The notes below the pieces were generated by a model. It did no database searches, was not told the DNA's origin, and saw only the letters and a list, made by a program, of their open reading frames with translations. 39,529 nt of DNA from Verrucomicrobiota bacterium (GTDB lineage: Bacteria; Chlamydiota; Chlamydiia; Chlamydiales; SM23-39), in the NCBI GenBank assembly GCA_018968815.1, contig JAGWZL010000017.1:1-39529 (forward strand). Reading direction: 5' to 3'. The position numbers and the translations under genes were made by a program. Below, piece by piece: positions 24,341 to 32,594 of this stretch. Within the stretch, counting starts at the first letter, position 1; the number at the start of each line of letters is the position of its first letter.

Positions 24341-24478
24341 CTATAACATGGCGATTAAGCCGAGAATGCCGATCGCAATGAGGTAAATAGCGACCACGAT
24401 ATTCAAAAACTCGGGGAACACAAGGATTAAAATCCCTGCGATGATGGCGACGATGGGACCGATGAAGGGATGGATCAT
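24341..24478 (-). CDS. DUF3096-family small membrane protein (45 residues)
   Basis: Start MIHPFIGPIVAIIAGILILV, then FPEFLNIVVAIYLIAIGILG and a short end. These are two hydrophobic helices with the PEFLN turn typical of the DUF3096 family found as small membrane proteins in many bacteria. AGGAG lies five bases before the ATG. It sits between the MBL-fold gene and the five-helix membrane protein on the same strand. The function is unknown. Confidence 0.8.
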   Translation of the reverse strand: MIHPFIGPIVAIIAGILILVFPEFLNIVVAIYLIAIGILGLIAML

Positions 24479-24511
24479 AGAGACTCCTGGTTACACTCTC
24501 ACATAAACGAG

Positions 24512-25234
24512 TTATACGATTAGTTCAAGTCCATCGTAGGCGATTTGGACTTTTACGCCTCGTTCGTGGGCGAGCTGTTGGATGTGATGAATGGCCCGTT
24601 TTTCATTGCGGACGATGGCGGCGCCGCAGTGGGTGACGATCATTTTGGGCACTTTTTGTTTCCTGCACCAGGTGAGTTGTTGGCGGACCGTTGCGTGGCC
24701 AAAAATTTGCCCGCTGGGTTCGTGTTTACGGATCATGGGATGGACGATGGTTGCGCCATCTCCGATGTAGAAGTCGATGTCTCGAAACGCGCGATCGATC
24801 TGGGGAATCCAAGTCACATCAGGGACATAGAAGAATTTCAAGGGGCCGCAGAGGATGCGATAACCGACCGCGGGAGCGCGGATCGAGTGCCAGACAGGAA
24901 AGGGTTCAAAACTAATGCCGGCGATTTTCTTTCTTTTTCTGTGTGCAAGCAATCTGCGATCTGTAATGGAGAAGTGCTGGATCAACTTCCAGGTTTCTCG
25001 CGTCGCCCAAACAGGACATGGGGCGCCCTTTTTCAGCCCCCAACAGTGATCTGGATGAGCGTGTGTGAGGACAATGTGGTCGGGCTTGATCTGTTTGACT
25101 TTGTGGAGCCATGAAGTGCCGCAATCAATCATCACTTTTTTTCTCTGGTACGTGATGAGAAGCGCAGTGTGCATGCGATGCCGCTTGGTTTTTGGATCGA
25201 TCTCGCCGCGGGTGCCCAGAAAAGTCAATTTCAT
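24512..25234 (-). CDS. MBL-fold metallohydrolase
   Basis: The 240-residue product opens MKLTFLGTRGEIDPKTKRHR, as in RNase Z-like and related beta-lactamase-fold enzymes, with the metal motif THAHPDHCWG (H58, H60, D62, H63), a later FYVPDVTW and GDGATIVHP, and IVTHCG near the end. Metals are likely zinc. The substrate is unknown. The ATG at 25234 is chosen because the frame upstream runs through the palindromic element at 25246-25415 and has no protein meaning. The element lies 11 bases from the start, so the ribosome site (AAAAGA) is weak and the native promoter may have been moved away. Confidence 0.85.
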   Translation of the reverse strand: MKLTFLGTRGEIDPKTKRHRMHTALLITYQRKKVMIDCGTSWLHKVKQIKPDHIVLTHAHPDHCWGLKKGAPCPVWATRETWKLIQHFSITDRRLLAHRKRKKIAGISFEPFPVWHSIRAPAVGYRILCGPLKFFYVPDVTWIPQIDRAFRDIDFYIGDGATIVHPMIRKHEPSGQIFGHATVRQQLTWCRKQKVPKMIVTHCGAAIVRNEKRAIHHIQQLAHERGVKVQIAYDGLELIV

Positions 25235-25245
25235 GTCTTTTGCAT

Positions 25246-25415
25246 ATACACAAATAAACGCAAAAGTTGGTTTTTGACTGCGCCGGACATCCGCATCTTT
25301 GGGGCCGCTTGCATCGCTCAACTTATTCAAGTTGAGCTGCTTCAGCGCCGCTTCGCTGCCCCAAACCTGCGGCGCCGGCTTTGCCAAAAACCAACTTTTG
25401 CGTTCATTTGTGTAT
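25246..25415. repeat. Palindromic element family 3, intergenic copy
   Basis: A 170-bp copy nearly identical to the interior of 21340-21510 but with different, matched arm ends (GCAAAAGTTGG and CCAACTTTTGC). Both arms carry the compensating change, so the hairpin is preserved. It lies immediately upstream of the MBL gene start and 73 bases before the proline-rich protein gene, between their divergent promoters. Confidence 0.85.
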
Positions 25416-25488
25416 AACGAAAGATTAAATTAAGTGCAAAAAATTATGGATTGGTGCAGAATCGCTGTACCTTTTTTGGAGGAAGAAC

Positions 25489-26796
25489 ATGACGACAGTG
25501 AACTCTACTACAACACAACCGATATCTACAGGATATTTTGGCTCTCTTTTGAGCAGCTGCACGCAATACCTTTCCGATCTTGTCAACAAAGTGAAAGATG
25601 TCTGCATGGATATTTTGCGAAAGATTTTACCTTGTTGCTTTTCCGCAACACCGCCCCCGATCAATCCCGCGACAGTGACACAATTGCCGTCCTCAACAAC
25701 AGTGGCAGTGCCGTCGCCATCGGTCACAGCGCCGCAAGCTCCGAGCGTGCCGCTAGCGCCGCCATCGGACACAGCGTCGCGAGATGAGATCCCAGCGCCG
25801 CCGCCATCGGACACAACGACGCAAGCTCCGAGCGTGCTACTAGAGCTGCCGCCATCGGGCACAGTGTCGCGAGATGAAACCTCAGCGCCGCCGCCATCGG
25901 GCGCAGAGACGCCCACTCCGGGCGCGCCACTAGCGCCGTTGCCAGCGGACACAGCGCAGTTGCCAGCGGACACAGCGCAGTTGCCAGCGGACACAGCGCA
26001 GTTGCCAGCGGACACAGCGCAGTTGCCAGAGGACACAGCGCCGCAAGATGAGAACCTAGCGCCGTTGCCAGCGGACACAGCGCAGTTGCCAGTCACAGCG
26101 TCGCAAGAGAACAACTCACCAGAGCCGCAAGCTCCGGGTACTCCGCGAGAGTTGCAAACTCCGAGCGCGTCACCAGCGCCGGGAACCCCTCCACATCACA
26201 CAGCGGTTGCATTGCCAGCGACACCGCCGTCAGGTGCAGGATCTCCAGCCAAGGCGTTAGATGAAATATGCGCAGCCGGCGGAATAGAGACATCTTCGCC
26301 TGAGAAGATATTACTTTCCAAACAAGCCATCGTTGGTTTCCGCGCTGCAGAGGCGTTTATTACGAGGATGTTGTCAACTGACTACACAGGATTCGAGTGT
26401 CCAGATAACTATGTTGATGGTCTATTGAATGAGGGATGGGCGATTGCAGACAAATACCAAGGTTCTACTGATCCGTTCGATGATCGCTTCGTGCAGTCTG
26501 TCGGCACCAAAAAAAGAAAGGAGTGGATGACATGGTTTTATGACAACCTGACTAGAGGTTCATTCGGATTCATGATGACTAATGAGAGCCGTACCAATAC
26601 TTATGCAGTGGTGAGTGTCGACTACAAGGAAAAGATCTATATTCGTCTCTTTCGTCCTAATGGGACGCAAGAAACGGAACAAGCAACGCTTCAGACATTT
26701 ACCCGGGTTGAAGATGTAATCGGAGTCCTGCCAAAATCACCAACCCAATATCACGCATATTGGTTTAAGTCAGATAGATATGCGCTCCCTAAGTAG
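25489..26796 (+). CDS. Proline-rich repeat protein with unique C-terminal domain, possible effector
   Basis: The 435-residue product starts at an ATG with GGAGG six bases upstream. Residues 1-50 are Ser/Thr-rich with a hydrophobic, Cys-containing stretch (LVNKVKDVCMDILRKILPCC). Residues about 55-255 are low-complexity Pro/Ala/Thr/Ser with repeats, including tandem LPADTAQ units. Residues about 260-435 form a globular domain (ICAAGGIETSSPEKILLSKQ, DRFVQSVGTKKRKEWMTWFY, IYIRLFRPNGTQETEQATLQ) that I do not recognise. There is no signal peptide. A disordered Ser/Thr-rich N-terminus, a Pro-rich linker and a private C-terminal domain are common in type III effectors, but that role is an inference. 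Confidence 0.75.
   Translation: MTTVNSTTTQPISTGYFGSLLSSCTQYLSDLVNKVKDVCMDILRKILPCCFSATPPPINPATVTQLPSSTTVAVPSPSVTAPQAPSVPLAPPSDTASRDEIPAPPPSDTTTQAPSVLLELPPSGTVSRDETSAPPPSGAETPTPGAPLAPLPADTAQLPADTAQLPADTAQLPADTAQLPEDTAPQDENLAPLPADTAQLPVTASQENNSPEPQAPGTPRELQTPSASPAPGTPPHHTAVALPATPPSGAGSPAKALDEICAAGGIETSSPEKILLSKQAIVGFRAAEAFITRMLSTDYTGFECPDNYVDGLLNEGWAIADKYQGSTDPFDDRFVQSVGTKKRKEWMTWFYDNLTRGSFGFMMTNESRTNTYAVVSVDYKEKIYIRLFRPNGTQETEQATLQTFTRVEDVIGVLPKSPTQYHAYWFKSDRYALPK
25939..26043 (+). repeat. 21-bp minisatellite coding LPADTAQ
   Basis: Five consecutive 21-bp units (TTGCCAGCGGACACAGCGC plus AG), four identical and the last slightly changed, encode LPADTAQ four times and LPEDTAP once. Another unit lies at about 26063. 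Copy number is likely to vary between strains. Confidence 0.9.
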
Positions 26797-26804
26797 GGCG
26801 TTTT

Positions 26805-26830
26805 CGCACACCCTTTGCGGAGGGTGTGCG
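26805..26830. other. Perfect 10-bp hairpin after the proline-rich gene
   Basis: CGCACACCCT and AGGGTGTGCG enclose TTGCGG. It lies 8 bases after the stop codon; the tract that follows is not T-rich, so it is a possible terminator or RNA-stabilising hairpin rather than a classical terminator. The rest of the gap to 26939 includes CATTTGTGTAT (26869), similar to the end of palindromic family 3, but no full element. Confidence 0.5.
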
Positions 26831-26939
26831 TATCCTTTCCCAGGTCGGGCGACCCGCTGTGACCCATTTGTGTATATACTGCTCGTGATTCGAACATGGG
26901 TTTTGCCAGCGTTGGCGGCCACTCTACCCAATGTTTGCA

Positions 26940-27827
26940 TCACTTTTGGTAGAGGCTTTTCGCGGCGGCTTTTTGTTTGGCGCTGACCAAATTGATGCAG
27001 AGGCCGCTGATGACGAGGAGGCAGGCGATGATTTTCCAGGGCTCTAATGCTTCTCCGAGCACCAGCATGGAGCTGAGCATGCCGAAAATGGGAACGAGGA
27101 GCGTGAAGGGTGCAACGGTTGCCAGCGGATAGATTTGCAAGAGGTGATTCCAAGTACCAAAGGCGAAGGCGGTTGAGCCGAGCGCAATGAATAGAATCGC
27201 GCCATAGGTGGCGGGCGCTAGGGTGTGCAAGTTGCAGACGAGCGGAAAAGAGTTCTCCACGCACAAAGAAAGCCCAAGCAGGACGGGCCAAGCGATCAGG
27301 CTGCTCCACACGAGCAGTGAGCCCGATTGCACCTTGCCCATTTTTTTCACAGTGATGCTCCCAAGCCCCCAGGTTAAAGCGGCAGCCAATACAAGCATAA
27401 ATCCCAGCATCGAGGCGCCCATCTTCAGATTCCAGCCAATGAGAAAAATCCCCGCAAAAGAGACGCACGCGCCCAACATTTGCTTGCGCTCAATCGTCTC
27501 TTTCAAGATCGCTTTGGCAAAGAAAAGACTAAAAAAAGCTTGGACTTGTAAAAGAATCGAACTCAATCCAGCCGGCATCCCCACATGCATCCCCGTAAAC
27601 ATCAGAGCAAATTGCAAAACAAACATCACCAGAGAATAGAGAATCACCCACCGAAATGGAACTTGAGGGAATTTGAAAAAAAACACCGCCGGAATACTGA
27701 CTACGAAAAATCGCGCCGCACACAACAAAATCGGAGGCAATTCGGTCAATCCAATTGCGATAAATACAAAGTTGATCCCCCACACAGCGACAACAAAAAA
27801 AATCAGAAAAATATGCGATAATTTCAT
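26940..27827 (-). CDS. EamA/DMT-family transporter
   Basis: The 295-residue product has ten predicted membrane helices in two EamA repeats (about 5-140 and 150-285). Motif-like segments are WGINFVFIAIGLTELPP in helix 1, LKETIERKQMLGACVSFAGI at the end of the first repeat and GEALEPWKIIACLLVISGLC in the second. Members export amino acids, purines or drugs; the closest type appears to be the O-acetylserine/cysteine exporter-like group. The ATG at 27827 (MKLSHIF) is chosen; an in-frame ATG at 27848 has no ribosome binding site either. The gene precedes cyoE on the same strand. Confidence 0.85.
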   Translation of the reverse strand: MKLSHIFLIFFVVAVWGINFVFIAIGLTELPPILLCAARFFVVSIPAVFFFKFPQVPFRWVILYSLVMFVLQFALMFTGMHVGMPAGLSSILLQVQAFFSLFFAKAILKETIERKQMLGACVSFAGIFLIGWNLKMGASMLGFMLVLAAALTWGLGSITVKKMGKVQSGSLLVWSSLIAWPVLLGLSLCVENSFPLVCNLHTLAPATYGAILFIALGSTAFAFGTWNHLLQIYPLATVAPFTLLVPIFGMLSSMLVLGEALEPWKIIACLLVISGLCINLVSAKQKAAAKSLYQK

Positions 27828-27858
27828 GGTAGCGTTTGTAGTATACATAATACGCGTT

Positions 27859-28701
27859 TTAAGGAAAAGAAATCAGCGCGGAAAAAACCAAAATGATCAC
27901 GAGCGACAAACGAAACATTTGACGCGCCCAGTGTTGATCATTGTGGGTTGTAAACCCTTTCAGGGAGTAGCCTCCCCAAGCAAGGCTGAGTGGAACCAGG
28001 GCCATGAGATAGCCAGACCCCATTGTGCTGACGAGGGGAAGGAGCAGCAGCGCGCACAGAAATGCGGCAATGTAGAGCAGCATGTGCACTTTCGTCACGC
28101 CGATGCCCTGAACCAGCGGCAGAACCGGAACGGAAGCGGCCCGATAATCATCCATTTTCCACATGGCAATGGAGTAAAAATGGGGCATTTGCCAAAGAAC
28201 GAGAATCGCAAACAGCACACAAGCGCTTAAGTCCAATTGGTGGCTTGCCGCCACATAGCCGATCACCGGAGGCACCGCCCCAGAAACGCTCCCCACTAAG
28301 GTCGCATAACGAGTCTGGTGTTTCCAAAAGCTATACATCCCCACGTAAATAAAATAACCCACAGCCGCCAAGAGGGTCGCGATCCAATTAGTAAAAAAAA
28401 TCAGAGCAGAAAAACCGAGGGTCCCCAGAATCATCGCAAACAATACAGCCGATTTTCCCGAAATCACACCCCGGGCCAGCGCCCGATTTTTCGTCCTCTC
28501 CATCTTCCGGTCGCTCTCCCGGTCAATGTAATTGTTAAACACGCACGCCGATCCAATCACCCCGCCCAACCCAATCGTGAGAAAGAGAAATAAAGTCCAA
28601 TCGAACCCCCCTCGCGAGGCCAAAGCAAATCCCCCCACGGTCGTGATCAGATTCCCCAAAATAATCCCCGGCTTGGTCAGCAGATAATAGGTTTTCAACA
28701 T
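27859..28701 (-). CDS. cyoE: Heme o synthase (protoheme IX farnesyltransferase)
   Basis: Adds the farnesyl group to heme b to make heme o for the bo3 oxidase encoded next to it. The 280-residue product is a polytopic UbiA-family prenyltransferase with the conserved NNYIDRESDRKMERTKNRAL (Asp-rich motif binding Mg-farnesyl diphosphate) and SVSGAVPPVIGYVA. The ATG at 28701 (MLKTYYLLTKPGI) is the family start; the longer frame lacks support. It is divergent from cyoA, separated by 71 bases that should carry both promoters. Confidence 0.94.
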   Translation of the reverse strand: MLKTYYLLTKPGIILGNLITTVGGFALASRGGFDWTLFLFLTIGLGGVIGSACVFNNYIDRESDRKMERTKNRALARGVISGKSAVLFAMILGTLGFSALIFFTNWIATLLAAVGYFIYVGMYSFWKHQTRYATLVGSVSGAVPPVIGYVAASHQLDLSACVLFAILVLWQMPHFYSIAMWKMDDYRAASVPVLPLVQGIGVTKVHMLLYIAAFLCALLLLPLVSTMGSGYLMALVPLSLAWGGYSLKGFTTHNDQHWARQMFRLSLVIILVFSALISFP

Positions 28702-28772
28702 GCCCAGTAGCTTACAAGAAAAATTTTTTCTAGACAAGGTTTGAAGAGAAAGAGTATTTTGAAAAAACATTT

Positions 28773-29627
28773 ATGCAAAGAAAACACCTCTTTTTGGCTC
28801 TTCTGTCCGCAGGCTTGATTCTGCTGATTTTCCTCATTATGCAGCCTTTGGAGGTCATTCACTTTGTCGATTATATCGCCATTTTAGCCCCAAAAGGGGC
28901 GATCGCCCTCGCCGAGCGCAATCTGTTATTGATCATTCAAGCCGTGATGCTCATCGTCGTCATCCCTGTCTACCTCTTTACATTTATCTTTTCTTGGAAA
29001 TTCAGCGCGACGAAACCTCACGAGCACTATGATCCCGATCTCGTCGACAATAAAGTCGCTGAATATTTTTGGTGGGGCATTCCAGCCGTTTTAACCGCAG
29101 CGATTTGTGTGTTGACCTGCTACAAAACCGCTGAGCTCGATCCCTACAAGCCGATCCCCAGCGAGAAAAAAACAATCACCATCCAGGTGGTCGCGCTCCA
29201 GTGGAAGTGGCTCTTCATCTACCCCGAAGAACAGATCGCCTCTGTCAATTTTCTCCAGTTCCCCGTAGGCGCTCCTGTTCGCTTTGAGATTACCGCTGAC
29301 GCTCCCATGAACTCCTTTTGGATTCCCCATTTAGGGGGACAAATCTATGCCATGCCGGGCATGAGAACCGTCTTGCACTTAATCGCGGACGAGGCGGGCG
29401 TCTATCGCGGCTCTTCCGCCAATTTGAGCGGCACCGGTTTTGCGGGCATGGTCTTCCAAGCCAAAGCATCCACCGAAGAGGAATTCCAAAATTGGGTGGC
29501 CCAAGCGAAAGCGTCGAGTGGATTAGACTATGCGCAGTTGGCTAAGCCGAGCTCCTATGATCCGGTGCAAATGTATACTGTGGCGCCGGGACTTTTTGAT
29601 CAAATTGTGATGAAGTACATGAAATGA
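28773..29627 (+). CDS. cyoA: Cytochrome bo3 ubiquinol oxidase subunit II
   Basis: The 284-residue product has an N-terminal membrane helix, a second at about residues 52-74, another hydrophobic stretch near EYFWWGIPAVLTAAICVLTC and then a periplasmic cupredoxin domain (LQWKWLFIYPE, ADAPMNSFWIPHLGGQIYAM). The Cu-A ligand cysteines of cytochrome c oxidases are missing, so it takes electrons from quinol. No lipobox Cys is seen in the first helix, unlike E. coli CyoA. It is the first gene of cyoABCD; cyoB begins at its stop (4-base overlap). Confidence 0.95.
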   Translation: MQRKHLFLALLSAGLILLIFLIMQPLEVIHFVDYIAILAPKGAIALAERNLLLIIQAVMLIVVIPVYLFTFIFSWKFSATKPHEHYDPDLVDNKVAEYFWWGIPAVLTAAICVLTCYKTAELDPYKPIPSEKKTITIQVVALQWKWLFIYPEEQIASVNFLQFPVGAPVRFEITADAPMNSFWIPHLGGQIYAMPGMRTVLHLIADEAGVYRGSSANLSGTGFAGMVFQAKASTEEEFQNWVAQAKASSGLDYAQLAKPSSYDPVQMYTVAPGLFDQIVMKYMK

Positions 29628-31594
29628 ATATTTTTGGAAGACTGACACTCAAATCCTTTGAACACGATTTCGTCCAATCCAGCGCCGTTGTCGGGATGGT
29701 TTTGGGGGGGATTGCTGTATTTGCCCTCATCACGTACTACAAAAAATGGAAATGGCTCTGGCACGAATACATCACCACGGTCGATCACAAAAAAATCGGC
29801 ATCATGTACTTCGTCGTCGCCCTTGTGATGCTCCTCAGAGGATTTGCGGACGCCCTTCTGATGCGCGTCCAACAAGCGTTGTCTGTCGGCGACTCGTTCG
29901 GCTATTTGGGCGCCGATCACTATCAGGAGATCTTTTCCTCTCACGGCACCGCCATGATCTTCTTCGTCGGCATGGGGGTCGTGTTTGGCCTCATGAATTG
30001 CCTGGTCCCCCTGCAAATCGGCGCTCGCGATGTCGCTTTTCCCTTCATGAATGCGGTCAGTTTTTGGCTCTTTGCCTCAGGAGCCGCTCTCTTTTTAATC
30101 TCACTCGGCATCGGCCATTTCTCCGCCACCGGGTGGCTCGCCTATCCGCCCCTTTCGAGTCTCGAATACAGCCCCAATGAGGGCGTTGACTGGTGGATTT
30201 GGATTGTGCAATTGGCGGGGATTGGCAGCACACTGGCCGGCATCAACTTTATAGTGACCATCTTAAAAATGCGCTGCAAGGGGATGACCCTGATGAAAAT
30301 GCCCATTTTCACCTGGAGCGGTTTTTGCTCGATGATTCTCGTCCTCTTCGCCTTTCCCATACTCACGGGGACGTTGACGCTCCTTTCGCTAGATCGCTAC
30401 ATCGGCACCCATTTTTTCACCGCAAGCCACGGCGGCAATTTTATGATGTATATCAACCTGATTTGGGCGTGGGGACACCCCGAGGTATATATCCTCATTT
30501 TGCCCGCTTTTGGCATCTTTTCCGAAGTGGTGCCCACATTTTCTGAAAAACGATTGTTTGGCTATTACTCGATGGTATGGGCCCTCATCATGATCACGAT
30601 TCTCTCATTTCTCGTATGGCTGCACCACTTTTTCACAATGGGCGCAAGCGTCAACGTCAACGCGTTCTTCGCGGTGATGACGATGTTGATCGCCATCCCA
30701 ACCGGCGTGAAAATCTTCAACTGGCTCTTCACCAAATACCGCGGCAAAGTCCACTTTTCCAGCCCCATGCTCTGGTTTTTCGCCTTTGTGCTCAACTTCA
30801 GCGTCGGCGGCATGACCGGCATCCTGTTGTCGGCCCCGCCAGTCGATTATCAAGTGCACAACAGCCTTTTCCTCATCGCCCACTTCCACGGCATGGTGAT
30901 CGGCGGCCTCTTGTTTGGCTTCTTCTCAGGGCTCACGTATTGGTTCCCCAAGGTGACCGGCTTTTTTCTCAACGAGAAGCTCAATCTCGCCGCGTTTTGG
31001 TGCTGGTTTATCGGGTTCTTGCTCGCCTTCATGCCGCTGTATATGCTCGGCTTCATGGGAGCCACAAGGCGCCTCAATCACTACGACCCTGCCACCGGAT
31101 GGCAGCCGCTCTTTCAACTCGTGCTCGTCGGCGCCGTCTTGATCCTCTTCGGGATTTGCTTCCAGTTCGTCAGCATTTTCTACAGCATCTGGCAGAGGCA
31201 AAAAAATCGAGACACAACAGGCGACCCTTGGAACGGCAGATCCTTGGAATGGTCCATCCCATCGCCTGCGCCCCTGTATAATTTTGCCATTTTGCCTGTC
31301 GTCGATCAACTCGATCCGCTCTGGGCCATCAAGAGGGGACAGGCGCCGAAAGTGGCCAGGCGCTATGAAGATATCCACCTCCCGATCAATACCGCCATTG
31401 CCCCTTACATCGGCCTCTATTCCTTTTTCTTCGGCTTTGCAATGACCTGGCACATCTGGTGGCTCGCCATTGTCACTTTTCTCGCCGTCGTCATTTCCCT
31501 CGTCGTCCGCCTCGCCGAAAAAGAAAAAATGCAAGTGATTACAGCTCAACAGGTGGAAGAAACGGAACTCAAATTTGGGAAACAGCGATTATGA
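29624..31594 (+). CDS. cyoB: Cytochrome bo3 ubiquinol oxidase subunit I
   Basis: The 656-residue heme-copper oxidase subunit carries the binuclear centre. WAWGHPEVYILILPAFG supplies the Cu-B His and cross-linked Tyr (H285, Y289), HH in LHHFFTMG the next two Cu-B ligands, and HFHGMV the heme ligands near residue 420. The spacing matches the E. coli enzyme closely. Another heme His is in FSSHGTAMIFFVG, and QIGARDVAFPFMN is present. It reduces oxygen to water and pumps protons. It overlaps cyoA (4 bases) and cyoC (4 bases). Confidence 0.97.
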   Translation: MNIFGRLTLKSFEHDFVQSSAVVGMVLGGIAVFALITYYKKWKWLWHEYITTVDHKKIGIMYFVVALVMLLRGFADALLMRVQQALSVGDSFGYLGADHYQEIFSSHGTAMIFFVGMGVVFGLMNCLVPLQIGARDVAFPFMNAVSFWLFASGAALFLISLGIGHFSATGWLAYPPLSSLEYSPNEGVDWWIWIVQLAGIGSTLAGINFIVTILKMRCKGMTLMKMPIFTWSGFCSMILVLFAFPILTGTLTLLSLDRYIGTHFFTASHGGNFMMYINLIWAWGHPEVYILILPAFGIFSEVVPTFSEKRLFGYYSMVWALIMITILSFLVWLHHFFTMGASVNVNAFFAVMTMLIAIPTGVKIFNWLFTKYRGKVHFSSPMLWFFAFVLNFSVGGMTGILLSAPPVDYQVHNSLFLIAHFHGMVIGGLLFGFFSGLTYWFPKVTGFFLNEKLNLAAFWCWFIGFLLAFMPLYMLGFMGATRRLNHYDPATGWQPLFQLVLVGAVLILFGICFQFVSIFYSIWQRQKNRDTTGDPWNGRSLEWSIPSPAPLYNFAILPVVDQLDPLWAIKRGQAPKVARRYEDIHLPINTAIAPYIGLYSFFFGFAMTWHIWWLAIVTFLAVVISLVVRLAEKEKMQVITAQQVEETELKFGKQRL

Positions 31595-32211
31595 CGATAC
31601 ACCATCACCGAGAAGCGCATCCCGACATGAGCGTCCCAGATCCGCAGCAAGACGCCTTTGGCCGGGTGACGCTTGGCTTTTGGTGCTATTTGATGACCGA
31701 CTGCCTGCTGTTCGGCACGCTGTTTGCAGCGTACGCTGTTTTGCATAATAGCACATTCGGAGGACCGACTACGCAAGATCTCTACAGACTCCCTTTAGCT
31801 TTTTGCGAGACGATGGCTCTTTTGTTCAGCAGCATCACCAGTGGAATGGGCCTCCTGGCAGGTCTGAAAAGCCACCCCAAAAAGGCGGTTTGCTGGTTGA
31901 TTGTGGCCTTTCTTTTCGGCGCCGCTTTCATCGCGATGGAATTGCATGAATTCCATGATATTGCCTTTGTGCAAGGACACCCCTGGACGCAATCGGCGTT
32001 TCTCTCTTCTTTTTTCACGCTGGTGGGCACGCACGGGCTGCACGTTTCGATCGGGCTCTTTTGGATGCTGAACATGATTGCGCAGATTCTCTTTTTGGGG
32101 ATCACCGTCGACACCTTCCGCAGACTCGTGGTCTTTAGTCTGTTTTGGCACTTTTTGGACCTTGTCTGGATTTTCATCTTCACATTTGTCTATTTAATAG
32201 GGAGCCTATGA
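31591..32211 (+). CDS. cyoC: Cytochrome bo3 ubiquinol oxidase subunit III
   Basis: The 206-residue product has five membrane helices, with the conserved start FGRVTLGFWCYLMTDCLLFG and the family segment VGTHGLHVSIGLFWM, ending LFWHFLDLVWIFIFTFVYL. The ATG at 31591 overlaps the cyoB stop, so the longer frame upstream is out. A His-rich start (MTIHHHREAH) is noted but has no clear role. Confidence 0.95.
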   Translation: MTIHHHREAHPDMSVPDPQQDAFGRVTLGFWCYLMTDCLLFGTLFAAYAVLHNSTFGGPTTQDLYRLPLAFCETMALLFSSITSGMGLLAGLKSHPKKAVCWLIVAFLFGAAFIAMELHEFHDIAFVQGHPWTQSAFLSSFFTLVGTHGLHVSIGLFWMLNMIAQILFLGITVDTFRRLVVFSLFWHFLDLVWIFIFTFVYLIGSL

Positions 32212-32552
32212 GCGAAGAGCGCAGTTTAAAACAGATCCAAAAAGCATGGCCTCAAACGCTGACCCTATATCTCACCGGATTTATCATCTGCCTCATCCTC
32301 ACAGCCCTCTCGTTTTTCTTAGGGGGCACGAAGGCATTGCGAAGAGATCTGCTCATTGTCGTGCTTGTATTTCTCGCTGTCGTGCAAGCCTTTGTGCAGC
32401 TCGCCTTCTTCATGCACCTGACAAAACATTCAAAACCGCGCTGGATGCTCATCGTCTTTGGCTTTATGGTGCTTGTTCTCGTCATCGTCGTGACTCTCTC
32501 TATGTGGATCATGTTCGATCTCAATGCCCGAGTGATGCCATTGATGAAATGA
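32208..32552 (+). CDS. cyoD: Cytochrome bo3 ubiquinol oxidase subunit IV
   Basis: The 114-residue product has three membrane helices, of which the segment VQAFVQLAFFMHLTKHSKPR is typical of the family. The start at 32208 overlaps the cyoC stop by 4 bases, and GGAG lies just upstream. It ends the cyoABCD operon. No clear terminator follows; the next gene starts after 42 bases. Confidence 0.93.
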   Translation: MSEERSLKQIQKAWPQTLTLYLTGFIICLILTALSFFLGGTKALRRDLLIVVLVFLAVVQAFVQLAFFMHLTKHSKPRWMLIVFGFMVLVLVIVVTLSMWIMFDLNARVMPLMK

Positions 32553-32594
32553 GAGTTGTCAGAAAAGTAAAAAAAATCTTAGACTGTCACAGCA

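Noticed and set aside
25425-26114. Minus-strand frame of 229 codons rich in GNCAVSA repeats
   Set aside because: It only mirrors the 21-bp minisatellite of the proline-rich gene; the plus strand has the ribosome binding site and a globular C-terminal domain.
26860-26880. Another copy of palindromic family 3
   Set aside because: Only CATTTGTGTAT is shared and no arm follows, so it is too short to call.
26770-27468. Minus-strand frame of 232 codons
   Set aside because: A shifted-frame shadow of the EamA transporter, which has clear membrane helices.
30577-31281. Plus-strand frame of 234 codons inside cyoB
   Set aside because: A shifted frame of a well-supported oxidase subunit; the product is Arg/His-rich, as expected from GC-rich shadow frames.
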